Positions 8,652 to 15,633 are shown, counted from the first letter of the stretch. The stretch is 64,000 nucleotides of DNA from Fuerstiella marisgermanici (GCF_001983935.1 NZ_CP017641.1:3968001-4032000), one strand, 5' to 3'. Notes: generated from the letters alone by a model not told the origin. Numbers and translations: made by a program.

Positions 8652-8885
8652 TCACTTCTATGACACTGCCTGTCGCCTGTCTCTCTCTGAGGCAGCACAT
8701 TTTGTGGAAATTGCGACAACGATCTTCTGCATCGCCGCATGTTCTTTAATTTTCGGGTGTTTGGGCCACGGGTAGAAACCGGCCTTTAGGTGTCAATCCT
8801 CTGAAACAAAAAGGTGCGACAAACGGCTGCTTGAAACCCAGTCGCATTTCCCACGAGAAAGGAAAACGGTAGTCCAGCCAAATAA
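8652..8885. other. Gap between the two divergent blocks, no gene seen
   Basis: A non-coding stretch between the minus-strand YwqG pair and the first plus-strand cassette. It should hold promoters for both sides, but no convincing -35/-10 pair or hairpin could be picked by eye. Confidence 0.3.
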
Positions 8886-8933
8886 CGGACACCAACTACT
8901 TGAGCGTCAAACACACCACACTTGGAGACGCTC
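8886..8933 (+). repeat. GGACACC motif, copy 3, with hairpin leader
   Basis: CGGACACCAACTAC at 8886-8899. Two bases later comes a seven-pair stem, GAGCGTC (8902-8908) with GACGCTC (8927-8933), ending directly at the ATG of the ArdC-like gene. The ribosome site GGAGA sits in the loop. Confidence 0.85.
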
Positions 8934-9824
8934 ATGCCCAACGCACTTCACACCGAAATCACGAACACGATCATCGAAGCACTGACCACTGGCGACCTTC
9001 CTCCTTGGCGAAAACCATGGTCATGTGATCCGAATGCATCGGGGCTTCACACCAGTTTGTCTTCGGGCAAGCCCTACCGAGGAATCAACCAGTTGATCTT
9101 GATGTGCTCGGCGATGAAGAACAACTTTCGTTCCAAGTATTGGGCCACGTTCAATCAAATCAAGAAACAGAACGGCAGCGTTCTGAAGGGATCGAAAGCG
9201 ACGACTGTTGTCCTGTACCGACCTGTTGACCGCACGAAGATCGACGACACCGGTAACGAAGTTGACGATTCCTTCTTCGTCATGCGATCTTTCAAAGTTT
9301 TCAACGCCGATCAAACAACTCTTGAGCAATTTCAAGTCAGCGACGAGCCAGAAACGGGCGTGCCGTTTGAAAACTACGAAAACGCCGATCGGCTTATCGA
9401 GGACATCGGTGCCGACATTCGATACGGCGGAAGCGAAGCCTTCTACTCGTCAAAAGAAGACTACATCCAGTTGCCTCACCGTGAACGCTTTGATTCAGCA
9501 GAGGCTTTCTACGAAACGGCTTTCCATGAACACGTTCACTTCACCGAGAATGAGAGTCGTCTGAACTGGAATCGAAAGAACGAAGGCTATGCGATGGGTG
9601 AATTGATCGCAGAACTCGGAAGTGTCCTGATGATGGTAGAACTTGGCCTGCCGATCTCAGATCAATCCAATCATGTTTCGTACCTCAAACACTGGCTCAG
9701 TGGAATGAACGACGATCCAAAGTTCATCTTCAAGGCATCGTCGCAAGCCAGCAAGGCAGTTGATTGGCTGCTGGCTTGCAGCAAGCAAGATGCCGAAGTC
9801 CGAGAAGCGGCAATTGTTGTTTGA
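8934..9824 (+). CDS. ArdC-like antirestriction protein (ssDNA-binding plus zincin-like domain)
   Basis: 296 residues from the ATG at 8934, which has GGAGA six bases upstream. The N-terminal ArdC/DUF1738 domain is marked by PPWRKPW and by YRGINQLILM followed by KYWATFNQIKKQNG and LKGSKATTVVLYRP. The C-terminal metallopeptidase-like part has HEHVHFT near residue 198 (HExxH) and a downstream ELIAELGSVLMM helix. Family members travel on plasmids, phages and integrative elements and protect incoming single-stranded DNA from host restriction. That suits an element with its own primase. It is the first gene of the motif-delimited array. Confidence 0.9.
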   Translation: MPNALHTEITNTIIEALTTGDLPPWRKPWSCDPNASGLHTSLSSGKPYRGINQLILMCSAMKNNFRSKYWATFNQIKKQNGSVLKGSKATTVVLYRPVDRTKIDDTGNEVDDSFFVMRSFKVFNADQTTLEQFQVSDEPETGVPFENYENADRLIEDIGADIRYGGSEAFYSSKEDYIQLPHRERFDSAEAFYETAFHEHVHFTENESRLNWNRKNEGYAMGELIAELGSVLMMVELGLPISDQSNHVSYLKHWLSGMNDDPKFIFKASSQASKAVDWLLACSKQDAEVREAAIVV

Positions 9825-9840
9825 GTGGTGTGTTGTCATG

Positions 9841-9860
9841 GCAGCGAACGGAGTCGCTGC
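9841..9860 (+). terminator. Hairpin after the ArdC-like gene
   Basis: A perfect seven-pair hairpin, GCAGCGA-ACGGAG-TCGCTGC, sits 16 bases past the stop and 10 bases before motif copy 4. There is no U-run, so it may be a processing or recombination structure rather than a true terminator. Confidence 0.4.
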
Positions 9861-9870
9861 ATTATCTCAA

Positions 9871-9921
9871 CGGACACCAACTACAGCGTCGTTCCGATCG
9901 GGACACACCGAGAAGGACGAC
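9871..9921 (+). repeat. GGACACC motif, copy 4, with hairpin
   Basis: CGGACACCAACTAC at 9871-9884, followed by GTCGTTCC (9888-9895) pairing with GGACGAC (9915-9921) with one bulged T. No convincing gene follows before copy 5; the interval 9922-10075 looks empty or decayed. Confidence 0.75.
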
Positions 9922-10075
9922 ATCACTGATCGAGTCGCCGCTTGGCTTTGACGCCTATCAAGCAGCATGAATCGAGTTGGCTGGACTGTGCAGCAGCCGC
10001 TTAAGATCACTGCCTCTGCGAAGCTTCAAGCCGCTATTGATCACTGGTGCGTCCTGATTGGTTTTTCAACTTTGA

Positions 10076-10116
10076 CGGACACCAACTACTTCGTCAGACA
10101 CAACCAACAACTGACG
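10076..10116 (+). repeat. GGACACC motif, copy 5, with hairpin leader
   Basis: CGGACACCAACTAC at 10076-10089, then CGTCAG (10092-10097) pairing perfectly with CTGACG (10111-10116). The ribosome site GGAG begins directly after the stem and the ATG is at 10126. Confidence 0.85.
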
Positions 10117-10125
10117 GAGAAAACC

Positions 10126-10542
10126 ATGTCCGACGTTCAAATTGAAAACACGATCGTAAATTGCCAACTGGTAAGCGTCCCCTATTCAACTGTCCTGAAA
10201 GCCATCGAAGCCACTGACAGCGACCCGTTCACCATGAAGATTCGTTGTAAGGTCGAGTGGGTTGCGATTGCTCAGTGCGTCAGTCTGGGCATCGATGCTC
10301 ACCTTGAGGCGTCTTTCATCAAGGGCACGGATGTTTATGACAACGGCACCTGCGAGATATCGCCACATTCGCTCTGCGTGCTGCTGAAGCGACTTGGCGA
10401 CACTGAATTCAAGGCGACTGAAGATCATTCGGCTGACGACCTCTGGGATGCAGCCACATCGCTGCAAAACTCGATCTTCATCGTCTTGGGAATCGACGAT
10501 TACGGCCAATACGTGGGAAGGGAGGCAATGGGTTTGGAATAA
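10126..10542 (+). CDS. Cassette-borne hypothetical protein
   Basis: 138 residues from the ATG at 10126, with GGAG eight bases upstream right after the leader hairpin. The longer frame from 9967 would run through motif copy 5 and is rejected. The protein starts MSDVQIENTIVNCQLVSVPY, is acidic, and has no recognisable domain, signal or membrane segment. It ends in GLE, and its TAA is followed without a gap by motif copy 6. The neighbouring gene also ends in LE-TAA before the motif. Confidence 0.7.
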   Translation: MSDVQIENTIVNCQLVSVPYSTVLKAIEATDSDPFTMKIRCKVEWVAIAQCVSLGIDAHLEASFIKGTDVYDNGTCEISPHSLCVLLKRLGDTEFKATEDHSADDLWDAATSLQNSIFIVLGIDDYGQYVGREAMGLE

Positions 10543-10586
10543 CGGACACCAGCTACCTCATCGAAAGGCAACTCCAACATTTGGAA
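10543..10586 (+). repeat. GGACACC motif, copy 6, with hairpin
   Basis: CGGACACCAGCTAC at 10543-10556, starting on the base after the stop codon of the previous gene. A short stem, TCCAA (10573-10577) with TTGGA (10581-10585), lies between it and the ribosome site of the next gene. The same CTCCAA..TTGGA word recurs after copy 7. Confidence 0.8.
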
Positions 10587-10598
10587 CGGGAGCAAACG

Positions 10599-10904
10599 AT
10601 GGCGTGGGAAATATCAATCACCGCAGAAGGCTGGTCAGAGATTCGTGAAAAACTCGACGACTGGAATCGTGAAGATCTGATCGCAGCGATCACAGACGAC
10701 AAGTTCGATGCGGTCTACGAGAAGGCAGGAATGGATCACGCCAAACGGGCTGCTGATGCTGAACGAAAGCGGATCAACGAACTGCCACATGACGTGCTGG
10801 CTGACCGAGCCTTTGAACTGGTCGAGCAGAACGGTACGTGTGACAACGGTGGCTACGGCTACTGGATCGACCGGGAGGGCTTTCACAAAGTCTGGTTGGA
10901 ATAA
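10599..10904 (+). CDS. Cassette-borne hypothetical protein
   Basis: 101 residues from the ATG at 10599, with GGGAG seven bases upstream. It begins MAWEISITAEGWSEIREKLD and is rich in charged helices; the end CDNGGYGYWIDREGFHKVWL is aromatic. The opening pattern (acting on single genes in mobile elements) gives no clear family. No signal or membrane segment. Its TAA runs straight into motif copy 7. Confidence 0.7.
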   Translation: MAWEISITAEGWSEIREKLDDWNREDLIAAITDDKFDAVYEKAGMDHAKRAADAERKRINELPHDVLADRAFELVEQNGTCDNGGYGYWIDREGFHKVWLE

Positions 10905-10958
10905 CGGACACCAACTACGTGGTTGTCAATGAATGCCAACTCCAACTTTTGGAGTGGC
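10905..10958 (+). repeat. GGACACC motif, copy 7, with strong hairpin
   Basis: CGGACACCAACTAC at 10905-10918 directly after a TAA. The hairpin is the strongest of the set: GCCA plus CTCCAA (10935-10945, one unpaired A) with TTGGAG plus TGGC (10949-10958) around a three-base loop. Confidence 0.8.
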
Positions 10959-10994
10959 CTCAAAATCAACGTCGCTATCTACAGAGAGCCTGCC

Positions 10995-11888
10995 ATGCAA
11001 ATCGAACGCCCACGAACACGAGTCGAAGAGAAACAGGAGCACTTGGCAAACATGGTGCGAATGATTGCTCAGAGCCAATATCACGCCCTGTTTGTGATTT
11101 CACAGGGTGGAACCGGCAAGTCCCGAACCATCACAAACGTCCTTCGTGACGAAGGACAAGACGTTGTGACGTACAATTCGCATACAACGCCGTTGGCTTT
11201 GTATCGGTTGCTTTGGGAAAACTCAAAATCCGAAAAAATAGTTTATATCGACGATTGCGATGAGCTTTACAACAAATCAGGACCGGCACTAGGACTCCTT
11301 CGCAGTGCCTTGTTCGGCCAACCAAACCGATTGGTGACGTACAACAGCAGCACTTTGCCACCTGATCTCCCCGCTCGATTTGAAACCACGTCACGGTTCA
11401 TCTTCTGTGCGAACAAAGTTCCAAAGAAGTGCCCGATCTTCGACGCTGTTGTTTCACGCTGTTTGGTCTACCGAATGGATCTGACCAACCCGGAGATCAT
11501 CGAACAGTTTCGTGTGATGAGTGAGAACGGCTACCCCGGTTGCCCTCCTGAAGCCGCCGAAGAAATCGTTGACTTTATAGAGCAACACGGTGACGAGAAG
11601 CAATTGTCAATGCGACTGCTGACACCAGCGATTCGCATCTACAAGTTTTGCACTGAGAACAACACGGACTGGCGTCCAGTCGTTCTTGCTCAGATGCAAA
11701 ATCTTGGACGACCGGTGTCGGCGACGAAACGACTCAACAACCATGAGCAACAAGAACGGTTACTGGCAGAGGCTCAAGCCAAATTTCCTGATTCAGTGTC
11801 TGAACAACAGCGGTACTTTTGCGACAAAACGAAGAAGTCGAGGGCAACGTTTTATCGGGCGATCAACCGAATGAAGAAAGGTGCATAG
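10995..11888 (+). CDS. AAA+ ATPase of the mobile element
   Basis: 297 residues from the ATG at 10995. Walker A is VISQGGTGKSRTIT near residue 35-45, Walker B IVYIDDCDELY, followed by the sensor-like FIFCANKVPKKCPIFDAVVS with Arg. The C-terminal LSMRLLTPAIRIYKFC and the tail KKSRATFYRAINRMKK look like a winged-helix or HTH end. The closest idea is a DNA-transposition or helicase-loader type AAA protein; a role in replication or maintenance of the element is inferred. An alternative ATG at 10929 would place the leader hairpin inside the gene, so I prefer 10995. The TAG runs into motif copy 8. Confidence 0.8.
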   Translation: MQIERPRTRVEEKQEHLANMVRMIAQSQYHALFVISQGGTGKSRTITNVLRDEGQDVVTYNSHTTPLALYRLLWENSKSEKIVYIDDCDELYNKSGPALGLLRSALFGQPNRLVTYNSSTLPPDLPARFETTSRFIFCANKVPKKCPIFDAVVSRCLVYRMDLTNPEIIEQFRVMSENGYPGCPPEAAEEIVDFIEQHGDEKQLSMRLLTPAIRIYKFCTENNTDWRPVVLAQMQNLGRPVSATKRLNNHEQQERLLAEAQAKFPDSVSEQQRYFCDKTKKSRATFYRAINRMKKGA

Positions 11889-11920
11889 CGGACACCGGCT
11901 ATTTGGCGGACACGGGTATT
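11889..11920 (+). repeat. GGACACC motif, copy 8, tandem degenerate pair
   Basis: CGGACACCGGCTAT at 11889-11902 begins on the base after a TAG. A second, more degenerate CGGACACGGGTATT follows at 11907-11920 and ends where the next, minus-strand gene ends. No hairpin is evident. Confidence 0.65.
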
Positions 11921-12513
11921 CAGGCGGCTGATTCTGAAAGTTCAACACACGTTGCGGATGTTGGACAAAATCGACTTATGTTCTGCAAACCCATTGAAGG
12001 GATCGACACCGGCGATGGCAAAACGTGTATCGCACATCGACCATCTCGATGACTTTCAACGAAGTTGTGGGCTGCTTGCATTCCATTCGGGGACATTCCG
12101 CAAGTGGTGTAAACTAAGATGTCTGGCTGTTCATGGAACGCAGCAGCGATGCCAAGAAGGCCACGAGCATCACCTGCGTTTTGAGGTAATATTGGGCGAA
12201 CATGCACACCAAGCGACTCGATAGTCGCTTTAGCTTGTTCCCTGCTCATGCCACATTTCATCAGCCAGCCGATTGCAGTTTGCTGCCTGAACCCAAACCA
12301 CGACCGAATTGGTTGCGCTGGTCGAGCAATGATCAATCTCTGCTCTCGATCTTCGGCGATCTTCTTCAAACTCCTTTCAAGTGCAGGCATGTCATTGAAG
12401 TGCCCTTCAGAAAAGTGAAGGCACAAGAACGTTCCCGGTGCAGTTGCAAACTCCGGGAGTGCAAGACACCGAGCCTCCTTTTCCTCATCAGGGAACCATC
12501 CTCGTGTTTTCAA
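11920..12513 (-). CDS. Cassette-borne hypothetical protein, inverted, TTG start
   Basis: 197 residues. The frame extends far upstream, but the segment that reads like real protein starts at a TTG at 12513, six bases after GGAGAG. It runs MKTRGWFPDEEKEARC, LCLHFSEGHFNDMPALERSL and SREQAKATIESLGVHVRPIL, and ends FCPTSATCVELSESAA. Charged and hydrophobic residues alternate as in a folded soluble protein. No family was recognised. It is the only gene between motif copies 8 and 9 and is inverted relative to them. Confidence is limited because start and frame were chosen by eye. Confidence 0.6.
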   Translation of the reverse strand: MKTRGWFPDEEKEARCLALPEFATAPGTFLCLHFSEGHFNDMPALERSLKKIAEDREQRLIIARPAQPIRSWFGFRQQTAIGWLMKCGMSREQAKATIESLGVHVRPILPQNAGDARGLLGIAAAFHEQPDILVYTTCGMSPNGMQAAHNFVESHRDGRCAIHVLPSPVSIPSMGLQNISRFCPTSATCVELSESAA

Positions 12514-12559
12514 CGGAACTCTCCTGCAAAGCCTCGCCAGCGCAATCGCCAGATTGTAA

Positions 12560-12612
12560 CGGACACCGGCTACGAAGGTGCAAACAACACTTTCACTTGC
12601 TGGAGTCCTTAA
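12560..12612 (+). repeat. GGACACC motif, copy 9, with weak stems
   Basis: CGGACACCGGCTAC at 12560-12573 directly after a TAA. The following leader can form AAGG/CCTT enclosing GCAA/TTGC before the ATG at 12613. A CAATC-GCCA-GATTG hairpin precedes the TAA. Confidence 0.65.
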
Positions 12613-13008
12613 ATGTGCCAAGTCAAAGCCAACACCAATTTTCACGGGCACGAACTCAGCGACATTGCTGTCATCAATCCGGGTGGATGGTTCGGGAAAA
12701 CATGGCTGATTGAAATCGGTGGCTCCTATTCGTCGTTCTACTTGGTTGTCGAAGCTGGGAGCATGTCTGACGCAATCGACGAATTGGCGGATGACGAAAA
12801 GCACAGCCATCACATCGTCGTCGAAGAAGAAAACCTCGGTGACTACGATTCTGAATCGTGTCACTACGGCCCATCGGGGCAGGTGCTGGATCTCGATCAC
12901 ATCATGATCTACGGGCAGGAAGGCTCGGCCACACCGTTTCCATGCAAGTACACCGGTGGCTGTATCGATGGCGTTTGTCCAACTGAATTTGAATGCGAGT
13001 GTGAATGA
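12613..13008 (+). CDS. Cassette-borne hypothetical protein, Cys-rich end
   Basis: 131 residues, start ATG at 12613 with GGAG about ten bases upstream. The sequence FHGHELSDIAVINPGGWFGK, then DAIDELADDEKHSHHIVVEE, suggests a small acidic alpha/beta protein. The tail has four cysteines in CKYTGGCIDGVCPTEFECEC (six counting all), possibly metal-binding. No family recognised. The TGA is followed at once by motif copy 10. Confidence 0.7.
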   Translation: MCQVKANTNFHGHELSDIAVINPGGWFGKTWLIEIGGSYSSFYLVVEAGSMSDAIDELADDEKHSHHIVVEEENLGDYDSESCHYGPSGQVLDLDHIMIYGQEGSATPFPCKYTGGCIDGVCPTEFECECE

Positions 13009-13042
13009 CGGACACCAACTACATCGGTGTCTACAGCCGATG
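13009..13042 (+). repeat. GGACACC motif, copy 10, with hairpin leader
   Basis: CGGACACCAACTAC at 13009-13022 directly after TGA. CATCGG (13022-13027, using the last motif base) pairs perfectly with CCGATG (13037-13042). The loop contains GGTGTC-like bases that could also pair with GACACC of the motif. Confidence 0.85.
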
Positions 13043-13066
13043 AACGGCAGGGAACAGGAATCAAAT

Positions 13067-13369
13067 ATGATCGCACCAAACAAAAACAACGACAACGACC
13101 CAAAGTTTGAATTGGGACAAGTCGTTGCCACTCCGGGAGCCATCGAGGCCCTCGAAGAATCCGGTGAAACAGCAGACACATTCATCCACCGGCACCACAC
13201 CGGCGATTGGGGCGATGTATGTGCCGATGATGCTCTGGCAAACGAAGAGGCTCTGCAAGTCGGCTTCAGGATTCTCAGCGTCTACCACACTTCAAAGTCT
13301 GTGAAGCTGTACGTGATCACGGAAGAAGATCGAAGTAGCACATGCTTGCTCTTGGCGACTGATTATTAG
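13067..13369 (+). CDS. Cassette-borne hypothetical protein
   Basis: 100 residues from the ATG at 13067, with AGGAA upstream; the longer frame from 12956 would cross the motif. The sequence PKFELGQVVATPGAIEALEE, then FIHRHHTGDWGDVCADDALA and FRILSVYHTSKSVKLYVITE, strongly recalls a family of small plasmid and phage proteins of unknown function that share the DWGD(V/L)..D..N pattern. No catalytic site known. Likely cytosolic. Followed after 52 bases by motif copy 11. Confidence 0.78.
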   Translation: MIAPNKNNDNDPKFELGQVVATPGAIEALEESGETADTFIHRHHTGDWGDVCADDALANEEALQVGFRILSVYHTSKSVKLYVITEEDRSSTCLLLATDY

Positions 13370-13421
13370 ATCAATTCTTTGCCATCTTCTTTGCTTGAGC
13401 AACACCCTTGGCAACTGTGTG

Positions 13422-13464
13422 CGGACACCAGCTAATTCAATGTCGGGGAGTCAACGCCGCATTG
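13422..13464 (+). repeat. GGACACC motif, copy 11, with hairpin
   Basis: CGGACACCAGCTAA at 13422-13435; CAATG (13438-13442) pairs with CATTG (13460-13464). Here the hairpin overlaps the 3' end of an inverted gene rather than leading a plus-strand gene. Confidence 0.7.
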
Positions 13465-14024
13465 TCAAGGGGTGTCGGATTTGCCAGCGTTGCTGAAAAC
13501 TCAAACTGCCGACGAACAGCCTGCATGTTGCTTCGGTCCCAGAGCGTCAAGTGATTCTTCTTATGACTGCGACTTGATGGCTCGTAGTCAATTCGTTTGT
13601 ATACTGCCAAATGCTCAATCGCTTCTGGGTGAACGATTGATTCGTCAATCCCGGACGGATGCAAGGCACCAGCAAGATCACTGAGGTTAACTCGGACTTT
13701 GCGCCACACGACTGGATCAAGACCGCAATTGCGGTCCAGCCACATCAATCCCAATGCTGCCCCGTCTTCATTGATCTCGACGCCTTCCGTGATCGCAGCT
13801 TTGAACAATGGGCTGTCGTACGGGATCTCACTGATGAATGGCAACGTCACTTCAACTCCATCCTCAAGAATCAGGGCGTTTGCCGTCGCTGATGTAACTG
13901 CAACCGGATTGTTGAGTTCTTCGAAGTGCCAAAGCGGAATGGGAGTCCCAGTGAAATATGTTAGGCCCCCGAGGATCAGCACGAGGCACAGCGCCAGCCA
14001 GCGAATATGCCTCAACTGTGTCAT
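13437..14024 (-). CDS. Cassette-borne membrane-anchored hypothetical protein, inverted
   Basis: 195 residues from the ATG at 14024, chosen for the GGAGA upstream and for the signal-anchor it produces (RHIRWLALCLVLILGGLTYF). The remainder is a soluble acidic domain with no recognised family; it would face the periplasm. It is the only gene between motif copies 11 and 12 and runs opposite to them. Confidence 0.72.
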   Translation of the reverse strand: MTQLRHIRWLALCLVLILGGLTYFTGTPIPLWHFEELNNPVAVTSATANALILEDGVEVTLPFISEIPYDSPLFKAAITEGVEINEDGAALGLMWLDRNCGLDPVVWRKVRVNLSDLAGALHPSGIDESIVHPEAIEHLAVYKRIDYEPSSRSHKKNHLTLWDRSNMQAVRRQFEFSATLANPTPLDNAALTPRH

Positions 14025-14128
14025 TGGGGATCTCCATGAAGGACAGCCATTCAAAGAATTGACAGGCCAACAGCATTGTACCTGCTGATCCGTCAGTACC
14101 AACAGAAATTCGATTCCGCTGACTCTAG

Positions 14129-14142
14129 CGGACACCAGTTAG
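14129..14142 (+). repeat. GGACACC motif, copy 12
   Basis: CGGACACCAGTTAG, two mismatches to consensus. CCGCT (14116-14120) can pair with AGCGG (14127-14131), so the start of the motif is part of a stem. The following gene is inverted. Confidence 0.65.
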
Positions 14143-14224
14143 TGACAAAAATGGATAGTCAGAATTTCAGCCGGAGTCGTTCCCTGAAACCCCGAAAAAA
14201 CCAAAGCCTCAAATGCGACAAATA

Positions 14225-14256
14225 GGTGACAACACCGTTGTGGTCTTTTTGTCACC
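14225..14256 (-). terminator. Hairpin after the macro-domain gene
   Basis: An eight-pair stem, GGTGACAA (14225-14232) with TTGTCACC (14249-14256), lies seven bases past the minus-strand stop at 14263. Likely terminator of that gene; no long U-run. Confidence 0.5.
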
Positions 14257-14262
14257 ACAAAG

Positions 14263-14739
14263 TCAGCCGAAATCGTAGACATATGTTTCGATGTCACGAT
14301 TGAGCAATGCCTTTTCGATCAATGGCTCGATCTCTTCCCATTGCCCGCCCGCCAAGCCACAGCCGATTCTCGGCATGTGAACAGATGCGGAATACTCTGC
14401 GGCAAATTTGCCAACGGACTGAAGCCCACGCTCGATAGCCGCATATCTGACTGGAGCTTGCCCTTCCTTGCGACGGAGCCCGTGCTGGCCGATCAAGTTG
14501 GCAACCCAGAGGCCGTCTTCTGCTTTGACGAACTGAACCTCGCCAAGCTCAAACGGTTGGGCACCATCTTCTTTGTGCCAGCGTCGGTACTCCGCTTCCG
14601 GTTCTTTCCATCGTTTCGAGATAGCGACAACGAAGCCCTTCCCCCAACCGCCGATATCGTTGCATACGTGGACGATGATCTTCGGCCCATCGCCAACCGG
14701 CTGGGTGGCGTCGCCTTCGAGGTAGTTGATGGACATCAT
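14263..14739 (-). CDS. Macro-domain protein (ADP-ribose binding or hydrolase)
   Basis: 158 residues, a complete single macro domain. The ADP-ribose loops are visible: INYLEGDATQP at the start, VHVCNDIGGWGKGF, and MPRIGCGLAGGQWEEIEPLI. The pattern is closest to the ALC1/TARG1-like group, which binds ADP-ribose or removes it from acidic residues, but no activity can be asserted from sequence alone. It is inverted in its cassette (between motif copies 12 and 13). An ADP-ribosylglycohydrolase lies 14 kb away at 28474, so the region carries two ADP-ribose functions. Confidence 0.92.
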   Translation of the reverse strand: MMSINYLEGDATQPVGDGPKIIVHVCNDIGGWGKGFVVAISKRWKEPEAEYRRWHKEDGAQPFELGEVQFVKAEDGLWVANLIGQHGLRRKEGQAPVRYAAIERGLQSVGKFAAEYSASVHMPRIGCGLAGGQWEEIEPLIEKALLNRDIETYVYDFG

Positions 14740-14859
14740 TGTTCTTCAATTTGTAAAGTGTCAGTAATGTTCAGATTCTGGTGTGGAATCGATCAGATGC
14801 CCCGAAATCCATGAGACTGGAACTGTAACGGGTCGAGCAAAATTGACAGTTTACATTAA

Positions 14860-14896
14860 CGGACACCAACTACATCGCTGAGTTCACCAGTCAGCG
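14860..14896 (+). repeat. GGACACC motif, copy 13, with hairpin leader
   Basis: CGGACACCAACTAC at 14860-14873, then CGCTGA (14876-14881) pairing perfectly with TCAGCG (14891-14896). GGAG begins on the last stem base and leads the resolvase ATG at 14908. Confidence 0.85.
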
Positions 14897-14907
14897 GAGT
14901 AGGAAAC

Positions 14908-15513
14908 ATGGCGAAGAAGACAGCAATCTATTCGAGGATCAGCAGCCGACAGCAAGATCACCGCAGCCAGATGCCTGACCTTGAGCGTTGGGCTGAAGCA
15001 CACGGTGAACCAGTGGTCTACTTCAAAGACACGTTCACGGGCCGCACCATGGCTCGACCGGGCATGGACAAAATGATGGAAGCCTTGAGAGCAGGCAAGC
15101 TTGACCGCATCGTTGTCTGGCGGCTCGATAGACTTGGCCGAACAACGAAGGGACTCTGCCAACTGTTCGACGAGCTTCACTCACGTGGCGTTGATCTGGT
15201 CAGCATGAAGGATGGGTTCAGCTTGGCATCACCAGCCGGTCGATTGCACGCACGCATATTGGCGAGTGTCGCCGAGTACGAGACCGAGATCAGAGCCGAG
15301 AGAGTTGCCGCAGGTCAGGCAGCAGCACGCAAGCGAGGAAAGACGTGGGGCGGCAGCGACAAGGGATGGCGTTGGAAAGTGACGGTCGATCAGGTCAACG
15401 CAATCCACGAGATGAAATCCGCAGGCCGCAAGATCACGCAGATCGCACGAGTGACGGGGCTGTCACGCCCAACGATCTACCGTGTGCTGCGAGAAGTTGA
15501 ACCGATTGTTTGA
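14908..15513 (+). CDS. Serine recombinase (resolvase/invertase family)
   Basis: 201 residues. The catalytic N-terminal domain has AIYSRISSRQQD, with the nucleophile expected at Ser12, and VVWRLDRLGRTTKGLCQLFD, with the conserved arginines. The E-helix region is ASVAEYETEIRAERVAAGQA. The C-terminus KITQIARVTGLSRPTIYRVL is the DNA-binding helix-turn-helix. Length and layout match small resolvases and invertases that break both strands through a phosphoserine link. It is the last gene of the motif array and carries the same leader as the others. It may move the element, resolve multimers, or act on the motif sites; the sequence does not decide among these. Confidence 0.93.
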   Translation: MAKKTAIYSRISSRQQDHRSQMPDLERWAEAHGEPVVYFKDTFTGRTMARPGMDKMMEALRAGKLDRIVVWRLDRLGRTTKGLCQLFDELHSRGVDLVSMKDGFSLASPAGRLHARILASVAEYETEIRAERVAAGQAAARKRGKTWGGSDKGWRWKVTVDQVNAIHEMKSAGRKITQIARVTGLSRPTIYRVLREVEPIV

Positions 15514-15606
15514 TTGGCGTGGCTCATCCGAGTTCGGGTAGCAAAACCAACAATCCAACAATTAATAACGGAAAGTTGGTGAAGTAAGTCCCCGTCGTAC
15601 GCTCGG

Positions 15607-15633
15607 GAGACACTACGCATGAGTCTCTTTTTT
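15607..15633 (+). terminator. Terminator downstream of the resolvase gene
   Basis: GAGAC (15607-15611) pairs with GTCTC (15623-15627) and is followed by six T. It lies 94 bases past the resolvase stop and fits a short rho-independent terminator. Confidence 0.5.

Noticed and set aside
11920-13200. Long minus-strand frame of 426 codons
   Set aside because: Its upstream half lies across motif copies and the plus-strand genes at 12613 and 13067, which have ribosome sites and better protein character. Only 11920-12513 is kept.
8886-14896. Classical integron attC sites
   Set aside because: The repeated motif lacks RYYYAAC and GTTRRRY core sites, and no tyrosine-type integron integrase is encoded in the window.
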